Below, piece by piece: positions 54,149 through 62,526 of a stretch of DNA of 64,000 nucleotides (within the stretch, counting starts at the first letter, position 1; each line of letters starts with the position of its first letter). The position numbers were made by a program, and so were the translations under genes. Under the pieces are notes generated by a model. The model was not told where the DNA came from, did not search any database, and worked only from the letters and a program-made list of their open reading frames with translations. Location: positions 1-64,000 of the forward strand of contig NZ_CALIMY010000159.1 in NCBI RefSeq assembly GCF_938045205.1, written 5' to 3'. The stretch comes from an uncultured Campylobacter sp. (lineage in GTDB: Bacteria; Campylobacterota; Campylobacteria; Campylobacterales; Campylobacteraceae).

Positions 54149-54496
54149 ATGAAAATCGAAATTTTATCAAGCAAAATCCACCGTGCGCGCGTGACGGACG
54201 CCAACCTAAACTACGTAGGCTCTATTACGATCGGACCCGAGCTCATCGAGGCTGCGGGGCTTTGCGAGTACCAAAAAGTCGAGATCCTAAACGTCAATAA
54301 CGGCGAGCGCTTCGCTACCTACGTGATCCGCGGCGATAAAAAAGGCGAGATCTGCCTAAACGGCGCGGCCGCGCGCAAAGTATGCGTCGGCGACATCGTC
54401 ATCATCGTGGCTTACGCACAGATGAGCGCCAAAAAAGCGAGAAGCTTCAAGCCTAAAATCGTGCAAGTAAACGAAAAAAACCAAATAACGGAGTAA
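54149..54496 (+). CDS. panD: Aspartate 1-decarboxylase
   Basis: Makes beta-alanine for pantothenate. 115 residues. Self-cleavage between Gly24 and Ser25 (NYVGSITI) creates the pyruvoyl group. [12 protein letters not shown] and [11 protein letters not shown] are further family motifs. Confidence 0.96.
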   Translation: MKIEILSSKIHRARVTDANLNYVGSITIGPELIEAAGLCEYQKVEILNVNNGERFATYVIRGDKKGEICLNGAAARKVCVGDIVIIVAYAQMSAKKARSFKPKIVQVNEKNQITE

Positions 54497-54498
54497 AG

Positions 54499-54828
54499 AT
54501 GTTTGAGGGAATGGATTTTTCAAAAATGGGGCAGATGCTCGATCAGATGCAGGCCAAGGCTAAGCAGATCGAGGAGGAGAATGCGCGCAAGGAATTTACC
54601 GTAAAATCGGGCGCGGGCATGGTCGCCATCAGGCTAAACGGCGCGGGCGAGGTGCTCGATCTGAGCATCGACGATAGCCTTTTTAATGACAAAGAGAGCT
54701 TGCAGATCCTGCTAATTTCGGCGATAGGCGACGCGATAAAACTCGTCGAAAATGAAAAGAAAGGCGCCGCAGCGTCCATGCTAGGAGGGCTCGGCGGATT
54801 GGGTGATCTGCTTGGCAATAAGGGCTAA
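54499..54828 (+). CDS. YbaB/EbfC nucleoid-associated protein
   Basis: 109 residues. The family core is GAGMVAIRLNGAGEVLDLSI and ISAIGDAIKLVENEKKGA. It binds DNA non-specifically. It starts two bases after the panD stop. Confidence 0.94.
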   Translation: MFEGMDFSKMGQMLDQMQAKAKQIEEENARKEFTVKSGAGMVAIRLNGAGEVLDLSIDDSLFNDKESLQILLISAIGDAIKLVENEKKGAAASMLGGLGGLGDLLGNKG

Positions 54829-55419
54829 GCGTAGTTCAAAAATGGTGAAAATAGGCTTTTTAGAGAGGGCGACTACTTCCCGCCTGGCGAGCGGTTTGGA
54901 TTTTACGGAGCGAGCGGCTTCTATAGCGAACTAAATGAAGCCCGATTTTATAAGGCGGCGTTAAATTTAGATTTTGTGGCGATACGGTTTGCATAAAGCA
55001 CGGCTCGCTTGATTTGACGCTAGGTTATTAAATTTCAACCTTAGCAAATCGGTCAAATTTAACGGGTGGCACGAGGGCAAATTCTAAAATTTCGGCGAGC
55101 TGCTAAGCTGCGGCGCAAAGTAAAATTTAGCTAGCGCAGCTTAAATACAAAGCAAGGCGAGCCGTTGTGCGACATCCGCGAGTAAATGAGCACAAGATGC
55201 GGCTCAAAAAAGCGGAGCATCCTTCGCCTCGCGCACTGCGTAAAGCTAGGGAAATTAAAATTTAAAATTTTAAGCGGTATGATTACTTCTACGCGACGTA
55301 CAAACGGCTCGCGACAGCAAAGTCTAAGTTGCGCGACGAAAAGGTATTCGAAGGGCGCGAATTTGCATTCGTCAAGGGCGCGCCTAAGCAGAGCAAATCA
55401 AAACCGCAAGGTAGGATCG
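54829..55419. other. 591-base spacer with coding remnants where C. jejuni has Cj1643
   Basis: In C. jejuni a PDZ-domain protein gene (Cj1643) lies between ybaB and ispA. Here no intact gene exists. Two open plus-strand pieces remain: 54834-54992 (including FPPGERFGFYGASGFYSELN) and 55275-55442. The middle is spacer-like and AAATTT-rich. Confidence 0.5.
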
Positions 55420-55442
55420 ATGGATATTTTAGAAAGATTTAA
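55275..55442 (+). pseudogene. Possible C-terminal remnant of a PDZ-type (Cj1643-like) gene
   Basis: The frame reads RYDYFYATYKRLATAKSK, then DEKVFEGREFAFVKGAPKQ, and stops at 55440-55442, overlapping the ispA start by 23 bases, a gene-like arrangement. It has no start codon and everything upstream is disrupted. Identification with Cj1643 rests on position only. Confidence 0.4.
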
Positions 55443-56271
55443 AGATTACTTGAAGCGCAACGAACTGAAGGCGCCGAGCTTTCATCCGTATTTCGAGGAG
55501 GCGCTCAATTACATGCTGCAGGCGGGCGGTAAGCACTTTCGCGCACAGCTGCTACTAGGCGTCGTCTCGGTGGTGGATGAGCGGCGCTTTGAGGGCGCGC
55601 TGGCGATCGCGATGGCGCTTGAGATGATCCACACCTACTCGCTTATCCACGACGATCTGCCCGCGATGGATGATGCGGATCTGCGCCGCGGACGGCCGAG
55701 CCTGCATAAAAAATACGACGAAGTCACGGCAATTTTGGTGGGCGATGCGCTAAATACAGACGCGTTTTTGATCGCCGCGAGCGCGAACCTAAGCGACGAG
55801 ATTAAGATAAAATGCATTAAAACTCTAGCACGAAACGCAGGCAGCAGCGGCATGGTGCTGGGTCAGGCGATCGATTGTCATTTTGAAAACAGCCCGTTAA
55901 AACAAAGCGAGCTTGAGTTTTTGCATCTGCACAAAACGGGCGCGCTGATTGCAGCGGCGTTTGAGCTAGGCGCCATAATCGGCGGGCTAAAGGACAAGCT
56001 CGCGCATGAGCTTTATAAAATCGGACTAAAGCTAGGTCTCATATTTCAGATCGAGGATGATATCATCGACGCCACGAGCGACGAGGTAAGTGCAGGTAAG
56101 CCCGTAGGAGCGGACGGCGCGAAAAATTCCTTCGTAAATTTACTAGGTCTTGCGGGTGCGAGGAGCTACAAGCAGCGCCTAATAGATGAGGTAAGCGGCG
56201 CGATGAGCGGCTATGATGCGAGCCTACGCGATTTGGTTTTAAATTTGATAGAAAAATACCTGAAAGGATGA
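55420..56271 (+). CDS. ispA: Polyprenyl (geranyl/farnesyl) diphosphate synthase
   Basis: Condenses IPP with allylic diphosphates. 283 residues with GGKHFRAQLLLG, the first Asp-rich motif DDLPAMDDADLRRGRP, and the second, FQIEDDIIDATSDE. I use the ATG at 55420 (MDILERFKDYL, GTAGGATCG upstream). The longer frame from 55186 would add 78 residues of Arg/Lys-rich spacer translation. Confidence 0.96.
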   Translation: MDILERFKDYLKRNELKAPSFHPYFEEALNYMLQAGGKHFRAQLLLGVVSVVDERRFEGALAIAMALEMIHTYSLIHDDLPAMDDADLRRGRPSLHKKYDEVTAILVGDALNTDAFLIAASANLSDEIKIKCIKTLARNAGSSGMVLGQAIDCHFENSPLKQSELEFLHLHKTGALIAAAFELGAIIGGLKDKLAHELYKIGLKLGLIFQIEDDIIDATSDEVSAGKPVGADGAKNSFVNLLGLAGARSYKQRLIDEVSGAMSGYDASLRDLVLNLIEKYLKG

Positions 56272-56274
56272 AAA

Positions 56275-58203
56275 ATGTCGAGCGAGCAGCTAAGTAAAAT
56301 TTCAAACACGATCAAATTTCTAAGCGCGGATATGATCCAAAGCGCCAACTCGGGCCATCCCGGTACGCCGATGGGGCTAAGCGACGTAATGAGCGTCTTT
56401 ATGAGTAAGGTTCGCCACAACCCCAAAAATCCCGCGTGGCTAAACCGCGACCGCGTCGTATTTTCGGGTGGGCACGCAAGCGCACTCGTGTATAGCTACC
56501 TCTATCTTAGCGGATACGATTTGAGCATGGACGATTTGAAAAGTTTCAGACGCCTGCACTCCAAAACCCCGGGTCACCCGGAGATCACCACTCCCGGCGT
56601 CGAGATCGCTACCGGACCACTCGGACAGGGCGTCGCAAACGCAGTCGGATTTGCGATGGCCGCAAAATACGCCGTGCATCTACTAAACGAGGAAGGAAAC
56701 GAGATCATCGATCACCGCGTCTATTGCTTCTGCGGCGACGGCGATCTACAGGAGGGCATCAGCTACGAAGCGTGCGCGCTTGCGGGCAGACACAACCTCG
56801 ATAATCTAACGATAATTTATGATTCTAATGGCATTACGATCGACGGTAGCACCGATATCGCGTGGTTTGAGGACGTGAAGGTGCGATTTGAAGCGCAGGG
56901 CTTTGAGGTCGCGCGCATCGACGGGCATAATTTCGATCAGATAGAATTCGTCCTTGACGAGGTCAAAAACAAAACCAAACCCTACCTCATCATCGCAAAT
57001 ACCACGATCGGCAAGGGGGCGCTAGAGCTTGAGGGCACAGCCAAGACGCACGGCGCGCCGCTTGGAGAGGAGCTGCTTGCACGCGCTAAGCAAAGCCTGG
57101 GCTTTGATCCCGCCCAAAGCTTCGTCGTAAGCGAGGACGTGCTTTTTGAAACGCGCGCCGCGGTTGAGAAAGGCGATTTGGAGGAGCGGCTTTGGAAGGA
57201 AAAGCTTGCGAAGCTAAGCGATGAAAAAAGAGCGCTTTTAAACGAGCTTTTAAATCCCGACTTTAGCAAGATAGAATTCCCTGATTTTAGCGGGCTTAAG
57301 GTCGCCACGCGCGATAGCAACGGCAAAATTTTAAACGCCATCGCAAACGCGGTGCCCGGCTTTTTGGGCGGAAGCGCCGATTTGGCGGCGTCGAATAAGA
57401 CCGAGCTAAAGGGCGGCGGCGACTTTCCTTGCGGCAAAAATTTACACTTCGGCATCCGCGAGCACGCGATGGCGGCGATCGGCAACGCCTTTGCGAGGTA
57501 CGGACTTTTCATCCCATTTAGCGCGACGTTTTTTATCTTCAGCGACTATCTCAAGACGGGCGCTAGACTTGCGGCGCTGATGGGCTTGCGACACTATTTC
57601 GTCTTCACGCACGACAGCATCGGCGTGGGCGAGGACGGGCCGACGCACGAGCCTATAGAGCAGCTTAGCACCTTCCGCGCGATGCCCGGCTTCTATACCT
57701 TCCGCCCCGCAGACGGCAACGAAAACGTAAAATGCTGGCGCACGGCGCTTGCTCTGAATGCGCCCGCGGCATTCGTCTGCTCGCGTCAGGGACTTGAGCC
57801 GCTGCCTAAGGCGGTCTTGGGCGACGTACAAAACGGCGCGTATCTGCTAAGGCAGAGTAAAGAGGCGCAGATCACGCTCATCGCAAGCGGTAGCGAGGTC
57901 TCGCTCTGCCTAAAAGCGGCGGCGATCCTGCAAGAGCAAGGCATCGGCGCAAACGTCGTAAGCGCGCCGTGCTTCGAGCTTCTGTGCGAGCAGGACGCAG
58001 ACTATCTAGCGCAAATTCTAGAGCCGCAAACTAAAATTTTGGCCGTCGAAGCCGCAAGCGCCCTTGAATGGTATAAATTTGCAGACGCGGTACACGGCAT
58101 GCAAAGCTTCGGCGAGAGCGGCAACGCGAGCGAGCTATTTAAGCTTTTCGGCTTCACCGACGTAGCGATCGCTAAGCAGGCCAAAGAGCTTTTAGGGCAG
58201 TAA
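56275..58203 (+). CDS. tkt: Transketolase
   Basis: Thiamine-diphosphate enzyme of the pentose phosphate pathway. 642 residues: NSGHPGTPMG, GHASALVYSYLYLSGY, TPGHPE, the ThDP motif GDGDLQEGISYEACALAG, and the C-terminal half with FGIREHAMAAIGNAF and DSIGVGEDGPTHEP. It starts three bases after the ispA stop. Confidence 0.98.
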   Translation: MSSEQLSKISNTIKFLSADMIQSANSGHPGTPMGLSDVMSVFMSKVRHNPKNPAWLNRDRVVFSGGHASALVYSYLYLSGYDLSMDDLKSFRRLHSKTPGHPEITTPGVEIATGPLGQGVANAVGFAMAAKYAVHLLNEEGNEIIDHRVYCFCGDGDLQEGISYEACALAGRHNLDNLTIIYDSNGITIDGSTDIAWFEDVKVRFEAQGFEVARIDGHNFDQIEFVLDEVKNKTKPYLIIANTTIGKGALELEGTAKTHGAPLGEELLARAKQSLGFDPAQSFVVSEDVLFETRAAVEKGDLEERLWKEKLAKLSDEKRALLNELLNPDFSKIEFPDFSGLKVATRDSNGKILNAIANAVPGFLGGSADLAASNKTELKGGGDFPCGKNLHFGIREHAMAAIGNAFARYGLFIPFSATFFIFSDYLKTGARLAALMGLRHYFVFTHDSIGVGEDGPTHEPIEQLSTFRAMPGFYTFRPADGNENVKCWRTALALNAPAAFVCSRQGLEPLPKAVLGDVQNGAYLLRQSKEAQITLIASGSEVSLCLKAAAILQEQGIGANVVSAPCFELLCEQDADYLAQILEPQTKILAVEAASALEWYKFADAVHGMQSFGESGNASELFKLFGFTDVAIAKQAKELLGQ

Positions 58204-58218
58204 CGGAAAGGACGAAAT

Positions 58219-58641
58219 TTGAGCGAAAAAATCAAAATTTCGTATTTAGACGGATTTAAAATTTACGGGTTAAAAGCTCGCACGAAAAACGCGGACGAGC
58301 TAGGCGGGAGTGGTAAAATTCCCGCGCTGTGGACGAAATTTATGAAAGAGTACTATGACGGGCGGAGCGAGATTTACGGCGTCTATTACGATTACGAAGA
58401 CGGCGTCGACGGGCTTTACGATATCTTTATCGGCACCAAAGCGCCCCGCAGCGACGAAGCCTTAAAGATCAAAAGCGGCAAATATGCCGTTTTTAGTTTC
58501 CCAAATGAGCCGCAAAACGTAGCAAAATTTTGGAGCAAAATTTGGAGCTTTTTTGAGGCCGGCGAACTAAAAAGAGCGTTTAGAACGGATTTTGAGTTTT
58601 ACAGCGGAGACAAGATCAAAATTTTTATCTCGGTTTTGTAG
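58219..58641 (+). CDS. GyrI-like small-molecule-binding domain protein
   Basis: 140 residues matching the GyrI/AraC effector-binding fold: FKIYGLKARTKN at the start, IPALWTKFMKEYYDG, IYGVYYDYEDGVDGLYD, then KSGKYAVFSFPNEP. No DNA-binding domain is attached. The start is TTG at 58219 with GGAAAGGAC. The ligand is unknown. It is the last gene of the transketolase operon. Confidence 0.82.
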   Translation: MSEKIKISYLDGFKIYGLKARTKNADELGGSGKIPALWTKFMKEYYDGRSEIYGVYYDYEDGVDGLYDIFIGTKAPRSDEALKIKSGKYAVFSFPNEPQNVAKFWSKIWSFFEAGELKRAFRTDFEFYSGDKIKIFISVL

Positions 58642-58936
58642 GGCGGCACATGAAATTTATAAACGGCGAGTGATTTTTCACCGCCGCGACGATGAGCTTT
58701 TGCGTAAAATTTTAATTTAAAGGGTAAAATTCCGCGCCCAAAGCCCAAAACTATGCGCGCGAAAATAAATTTTATGCCGAAAGTGCGCCGTGCCTTAAGC
58801 CGTGGATTTAAAACGAAATCTAAATTTGCGCCGTTAAATTTCAACCCCCGCTCGCAAAATCAGGCGAAATTTCGCGCGGAATTTCATTTTTAAATCTGTT
58901 ATTAAGCCATTTTTGGCTTAAATTACATTTTCATTC

Positions 58937-59024
58937 GGGTAGATGTCCGAGCGGTCGAAGGAGCGCGCCTCGAAAGCGCGTAAGGCGTCAGCCTTCTGGG
59001 GTTCGAATCCCTATCTACCCGCCA
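58937..59024 (+). tRNA. tRNA-Ser (anticodon CGA)
   Basis: An 88-base tRNA with encoded CCA. The acceptor stem is GGGTAGA/TCTACCC, discriminator G; the anticodon loop CTCGAAA has CGA at 58971-58973; a long variable arm (TAAGGCGTCAGCCTTCT) is typical of serine tRNAs; the T-loop is GGTTCGAATCC. It reads UCG codons. Confidence 0.97.
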
Positions 59025-59059
59025 TTCATTCAAATTTCACCCAATACTCGGGAGTTAAG

Positions 59060-59608
59060 ATGAGCAATAAACTCCTTTCGATGAGTCTGCAGGAGCTGTG
59101 GCGGCTCTTTCCGATACGTCTCGTACCGCACGATCCGCGCTGGGGCGAATACTTTAGGCAGGAGCGCGAAATTTTACGCGGCCTGCTGCAAGATCATGGC
59201 GAGATCAAGATCCACCATATCGGCAGCACCGCGGTAAGCGGGATCTGGGCGAAGCCGATCGTAGATATTTTGATCGAATGCTCGGATATTGCCGTCGCCA
59301 AACAGCGCTTGATAGAGGCGGGCTATCTGCTAATGAGCGAAAAGGGGAGCCGCTGCAGCCTAAATAAGGGCTATACCGAAGCGGGATTTGCCGAGCGCGT
59401 TTTTCACGTGCATCTGCGAAATTTCGGTGATGCGGACGAGATATTTTTTAGAGATTTTTTGCGGGTGAATGCGGATATCGCCAGGCGGTACGAGGCGCTT
59501 AAATTAAAGCTTTGCAAGCGCTTCGAGTTCGACCGCGACGCCTATACTGCGGCAAAAAGCGAATTCGTGCTTAAATTTACGCGTATCGCTAAAGAAAACT
59601 CTAAATAG
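59060..59608 (+). CDS. GrpB/UPF0157 family protein
   Basis: 182 residues of the GrpB family, a nucleotidyltransferase-like fold: RLVPHDPRWGEYFRQEREIL, then HIGSTAVSGIWAKPIVDILI, and the C-terminal RFEFDRDAYTAAKSEFV. The function is unknown. The ATG at 59060 has GGAGTTAAG upstream; the longer frame from 58943 begins inside the tRNA and is rejected. Confidence 0.9.
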   Translation: MSNKLLSMSLQELWRLFPIRLVPHDPRWGEYFRQEREILRGLLQDHGEIKIHHIGSTAVSGIWAKPIVDILIECSDIAVAKQRLIEAGYLLMSEKGSRCSLNKGYTEAGFAERVFHVHLRNFGDADEIFFRDFLRVNADIARRYEALKLKLCKRFEFDRDAYTAAKSEFVLKFTRIAKENSK

Positions 59609-60014
59609 CCGCGTAAATTTGATCTCTGCGTATAAGTTCGCTTTCCAAGAGCGATAAAAATGGCTAAATTTTATAAATGATACGAGTAGATAGTGCCACA
59701 CCCCGTAAGATCATTTTTATAAAATTTTGACCGTAATTTCAAATTTAAACGGCACTCACCTAGCTATCGTAGATAAAATTTACAAATCCAGCTAACGGCA
59801 AAGTCGTCCACAAAATGCGCCGTATCATCGCATCATACCAAGGGCTAAGGCTCATTTCCGCGCTTAGGTGCAAATTTAAATTTAAAAGCCTACGCGTCAT
59901 AAATTTTAAACATTCCACAAAAATATGGGCTCGTAAATCCGCTAAATTTAAAGCGGCGAAAATTTTAAATTCCTCGCCGCTAGCTAGCCGCGCAAGTTTG
60001 CCGAGCGCTTAAAT
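59609..60014. other. 406-base spacer
   Basis: No gene is recognised; two convergent genes end at its edges. It contains several AAATTT words and no clear terminator. Confidence 0.55.
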
Positions 60015-61100
60015 TTAATGATCACTCTTTAACCCTGCACCGCAAAGCGGAATGATGCTATCTCCTTGCAGATCGCGACTTTCTTTGTAGCGCAGATACG
60101 CCGCATAGGTAGCCGCGGTTGTGTGCTCGACGTAAAATCCGCCGCGCGCAAGCGCCGCTCTGGCAGGCAGTATATCGCTCTCGCTCGCCAAGATCACCTC
60201 GCGCTCGCCAGCGTAGCTAGAGCCAAGAATTTCGCCCGCGCGCATCGGTCTTGCGATCGCGATGCCCTCCGCTAGCGTCGGCTGCGGCTCTATCGCACGC
60301 GCCGCACCTTTAGCGTCAAAAAGCGGAGCGCAACGCTCGCCCTGAACGATGAAAATTTTCGGCAGCGCCTCGATAAGACCGCCCTCATATAGCTCGCCTA
60401 ACGCCGCTTGAGCACCCAGCAGCAGCGTGCCGTTGCCCACGGGGATGAAGATATTGCGCGGCATCCTGCCCAGCTGCTCGTAGATCTCATAAATGTAACT
60501 CTTCGTGCCCTCGTAAAAGATCGGATTATAAACGTGGTTGGCGTAATAGATCTGCTCCTGCGCGGCCTTTTTGCGGCACGCGTCCGCCGTCTCGTCGCGG
60601 CTACCGTCAAAGACCGTGACGTGCGCGCCGTGGCTTTTGATCATATCGATCTTTTTAGGCGACGTGCCCTTCGGGACGTAAATTTCGCACTCGATGCCCG
60701 CGCGAGCGCAGTACGCCGCCACGGCGTTGCCCGCGTTGCCGCTGGAGTCTTGTAGCACCTTTTTCACGCCGATATTTTTGGCGTGCAGCACCAAAACCGC
60801 CGCGCCGCGGTCTTTAAACGAAAGCGTAGGCATCGCGTAATCGAGCTTAAGATAGAGATTTTCGCCAAATTTTACGCTCGCCGTGAGCCCCTCGCCCATC
60901 GAAATTTCTCTAAATTTAGCCGTGTCGATGCCCATAAATCTTCGGTATCTAAAGATGCTAAACTCGCTTTGATCTACGAGCGCGGGGTTAAATTTAGGCG
61001 CGTCGGAGTTTAGTTTATACAGCCCGCCGCAGTCGCATTTGTAGCTCAAAGTATCGATGGGCGCGTGCTTGCCGCAGCCCGTGCAGATGAAATCGCTCAT
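60015..61100 (-). CDS. Threonine-synthase-like PLP enzyme
   Basis: 361 residues, fold-type II PLP enzyme. The N-terminal CTGC and CDCGG (residues 6-9 and 22-26) look like a zinc ribbon. The PLP lysine is Lys96 in PTLSFKDRGAAV, and SSGNAGNAVAAYCARAGI and VPVGNGTLLLG-like IFIPVGNGTLL follow. It may be threonine synthase or a related dehydratase/ammonia-lyase. I use the ATG at 61100 (AGGAGCGAAA upstream), not the longer frame. The pairing with RidA suggests an enamine-producing reaction. Confidence 0.85.
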   Translation of the reverse strand: MSDFICTGCGKHAPIDTLSYKCDCGGLYKLNSDAPKFNPALVDQSEFSIFRYRRFMGIDTAKFREISMGEGLTASVKFGENLYLKLDYAMPTLSFKDRGAAVLVLHAKNIGVKKVLQDSSGNAGNAVAAYCARAGIECEIYVPKGTSPKKIDMIKSHGAHVTVFDGSRDETADACRKKAAQEQIYYANHVYNPIFYEGTKSYIYEIYEQLGRMPRNIFIPVGNGTLLLGAQAALGELYEGGLIEALPKIFIVQGERCAPLFDAKGAARAIEPQPTLAEGIAIARPMRAGEILGSSYAGEREVILASESDILPARAALARGGFYVEHTTAATYAAYLRYKESRDLQGDSIIPLCGAGLKSDH

Positions 61101-61108
61101 TTTCGCTC

Positions 61109-61495
61109 CTATTTTTTCTCTTTGATTTTTGCGACGGCCTCGATCTCTACGAGGCAGCCGAAGTGTAGAGCCGTAGTCGGCACCACGACGCGGGCGGGCT
61201 TGTGCGCGCCGAAAAACAGCGCGTACTGCTCGTCGATCACGTCCCAGTTCTCGACACTCGGCGTATAGACGCGGCACATCCGTACATCGTTTTTATCCAC
61301 GCCCGCGGCGGCTAGGACTGCCGCGACGTTGCTTAGAGCCTGCGCGGCCTGCGCAGCAAGACCCTCCGGAACGGCCCCCGTGCGCGGATCCACGCTTAGC
61401 TGCCCCGAGACGTAGAGCATACCGTCGTCGTCTAAGATGCCCGGCGCATAATGCGCCTTTTTCGGCGCGAAACCGGTTGGATAAATTTCTTTCAT
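61109..61495 (-). CDS. RidA family protein
   Basis: 128 residues; hydrolyses reactive enamine/imine intermediates released by PLP dehydratases. Visible: MLYVSGQLSVDPRTGAVPEG, then ALSNVAAVLAAAG, RVYTPSVENW, and a C-terminal CLVEIEAVA with the family Glu. The conserved Arg of RidA is replaced or shifted (KPARVVVPTTAL holds an Arg two residues away). It is the first gene of the operon with the PLP enzyme, eight bases apart. Confidence 0.9.
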   Translation of the reverse strand: MKEIYPTGFAPKKAHYAPGILDDDGMLYVSGQLSVDPRTGAVPEGLAAQAAQALSNVAAVLAAAGVDKNDVRMCRVYTPSVENWDVIDEQYALFFGAHKPARVVVPTTALHFGCLVEIEAVAKIKEKK

Positions 61496-61636
61496 TTAAG
61501 CTCCTTTGCATATAAAATTTTATATAATTTTACTCTAAATTTATTAAAAATATATAACTATTTCTATAAATTTGCAAAATTTTAAAATTTAATCTAAATT
61601 TATAGATTTTTTTATATGAAATTTAAGGAGCCCGAA

Positions 61637-62353
61637 TTGAACCAACTTTTGCAGACCTTTATACCGACCGCGCACCTTATTAAAAATACGATCGGCGATT
61701 GCGAGGTGGTCATCCACGATATGAGCACGCCGCAAAGCTCCGTCGTTTTCGTCCTAGGCGACGTAACGGGCAGGAGGATCGGCCAAAGCTTCGATCATCT
61801 GGTAAAGGATGTGTTGCTAAGCAAAAATTTTGAAAACGACTGCACCGCAAACTACTACTTCACCGCGCAAAGCGGCAAGCTCATACGCTCCTCTACTTCG
61901 CTGATCCGCGGCGCAAACGGCAAGGTAGTAGGCGCGCTATGCGTAAATATCGATACCTCAAGCGCCATCGCGGCATACAAAGCAATAAAAAATCTACTGC
62001 CGAATGCAAAGCTCGATAGCAAGGAGCTGCAGGGCGCAAATTTTACCGACGAAAGCTGCAATAGCGCGGCATTAGACGGGGCGAGCTTAAAGAACGGCGT
62101 AAATTTAGAAACACAAAGCTCTAACGATTTGCAGCAAAATATCCTTGACATCGTCCAAGACCTGATCGCATCGGCTACGCACGATCTGGATGTGGAGGGG
62201 ATGAAGAAAGAGGATCGAAAGCGTATCGTAAAATTCCTCGTGCAAAAAGGGATTTTTGAGGTAAAGGGCGCGGTGGAGCTCGTCGCAAAGGCGCTTAGGA
62301 CGCAGAAAGTCACGATTTACTCGTATATGGATGAGGTAAAGAAGGAGAGCTAG
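61637..62353 (+). CDS. YheO/DauR-type transcriptional regulator
   Basis: About 239 residues: an N-terminal PAS_6-type sensor (HLIKNTIGDCEVVIHDMSTP, GKVVGALCVNIDTS) and a C-terminal HTH_22 domain (RKRIVKFLVQKGIFEVKGAV and KALRTQKVTIYSYM). Residues ~115-150 are a low-complexity linker. It is divergent from the RidA/PLP operon and likely controls it. I prefer the TTG at 61637 (AAGGAG seven bases upstream) to the ATG at 61616. In C. jejuni a similar regulator (Cj1387c) neighbours a RidA gene (Cj1388). Confidence 0.88.
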   Translation: MNQLLQTFIPTAHLIKNTIGDCEVVIHDMSTPQSSVVFVLGDVTGRRIGQSFDHLVKDVLLSKNFENDCTANYYFTAQSGKLIRSSTSLIRGANGKVVGALCVNIDTSSAIAAYKAIKNLLPNAKLDSKELQGANFTDESCNSAALDGASLKNGVNLETQSSNDLQQNILDIVQDLIASATHDLDVEGMKKEDRKRIVKFLVQKGIFEVKGAVELVAKALRTQKVTIYSYMDEVKKES

Positions 62354-62526
62354 CCGCGGTGCATAAATTTGATCTAAAATTTAACAAGCGTTGCGCGTCT
62401 TTTTATCAGCGTAGCCATATGGGGTGGCGCAAATTTTAATCTGAATTTGATGAACCAATCAAAAAGCAGGACATACTAATTCCTATTTTATGCAGCATGT
62501 AACGGCATAAAAGCAAAACTCATCTG

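Noticed and set aside
55186..55419. Longer N-terminus for ispA
   Set aside because: The extra 78 residues are Arg/Lys/Ser-rich spacer translation; MDILERFKDYL at 55420 matches the family start and has a ribosome-binding site.
58943..59059. Longer N-terminus for the GrpB-like protein
   Set aside because: It would begin inside tRNA-Ser.
61101..61277. Longer N-terminus for the PLP enzyme
   Set aside because: It lies antisense-frame within the RidA gene and is Arg-rich; ATG 61100 has a good ribosome-binding site and begins the zinc-ribbon motif.
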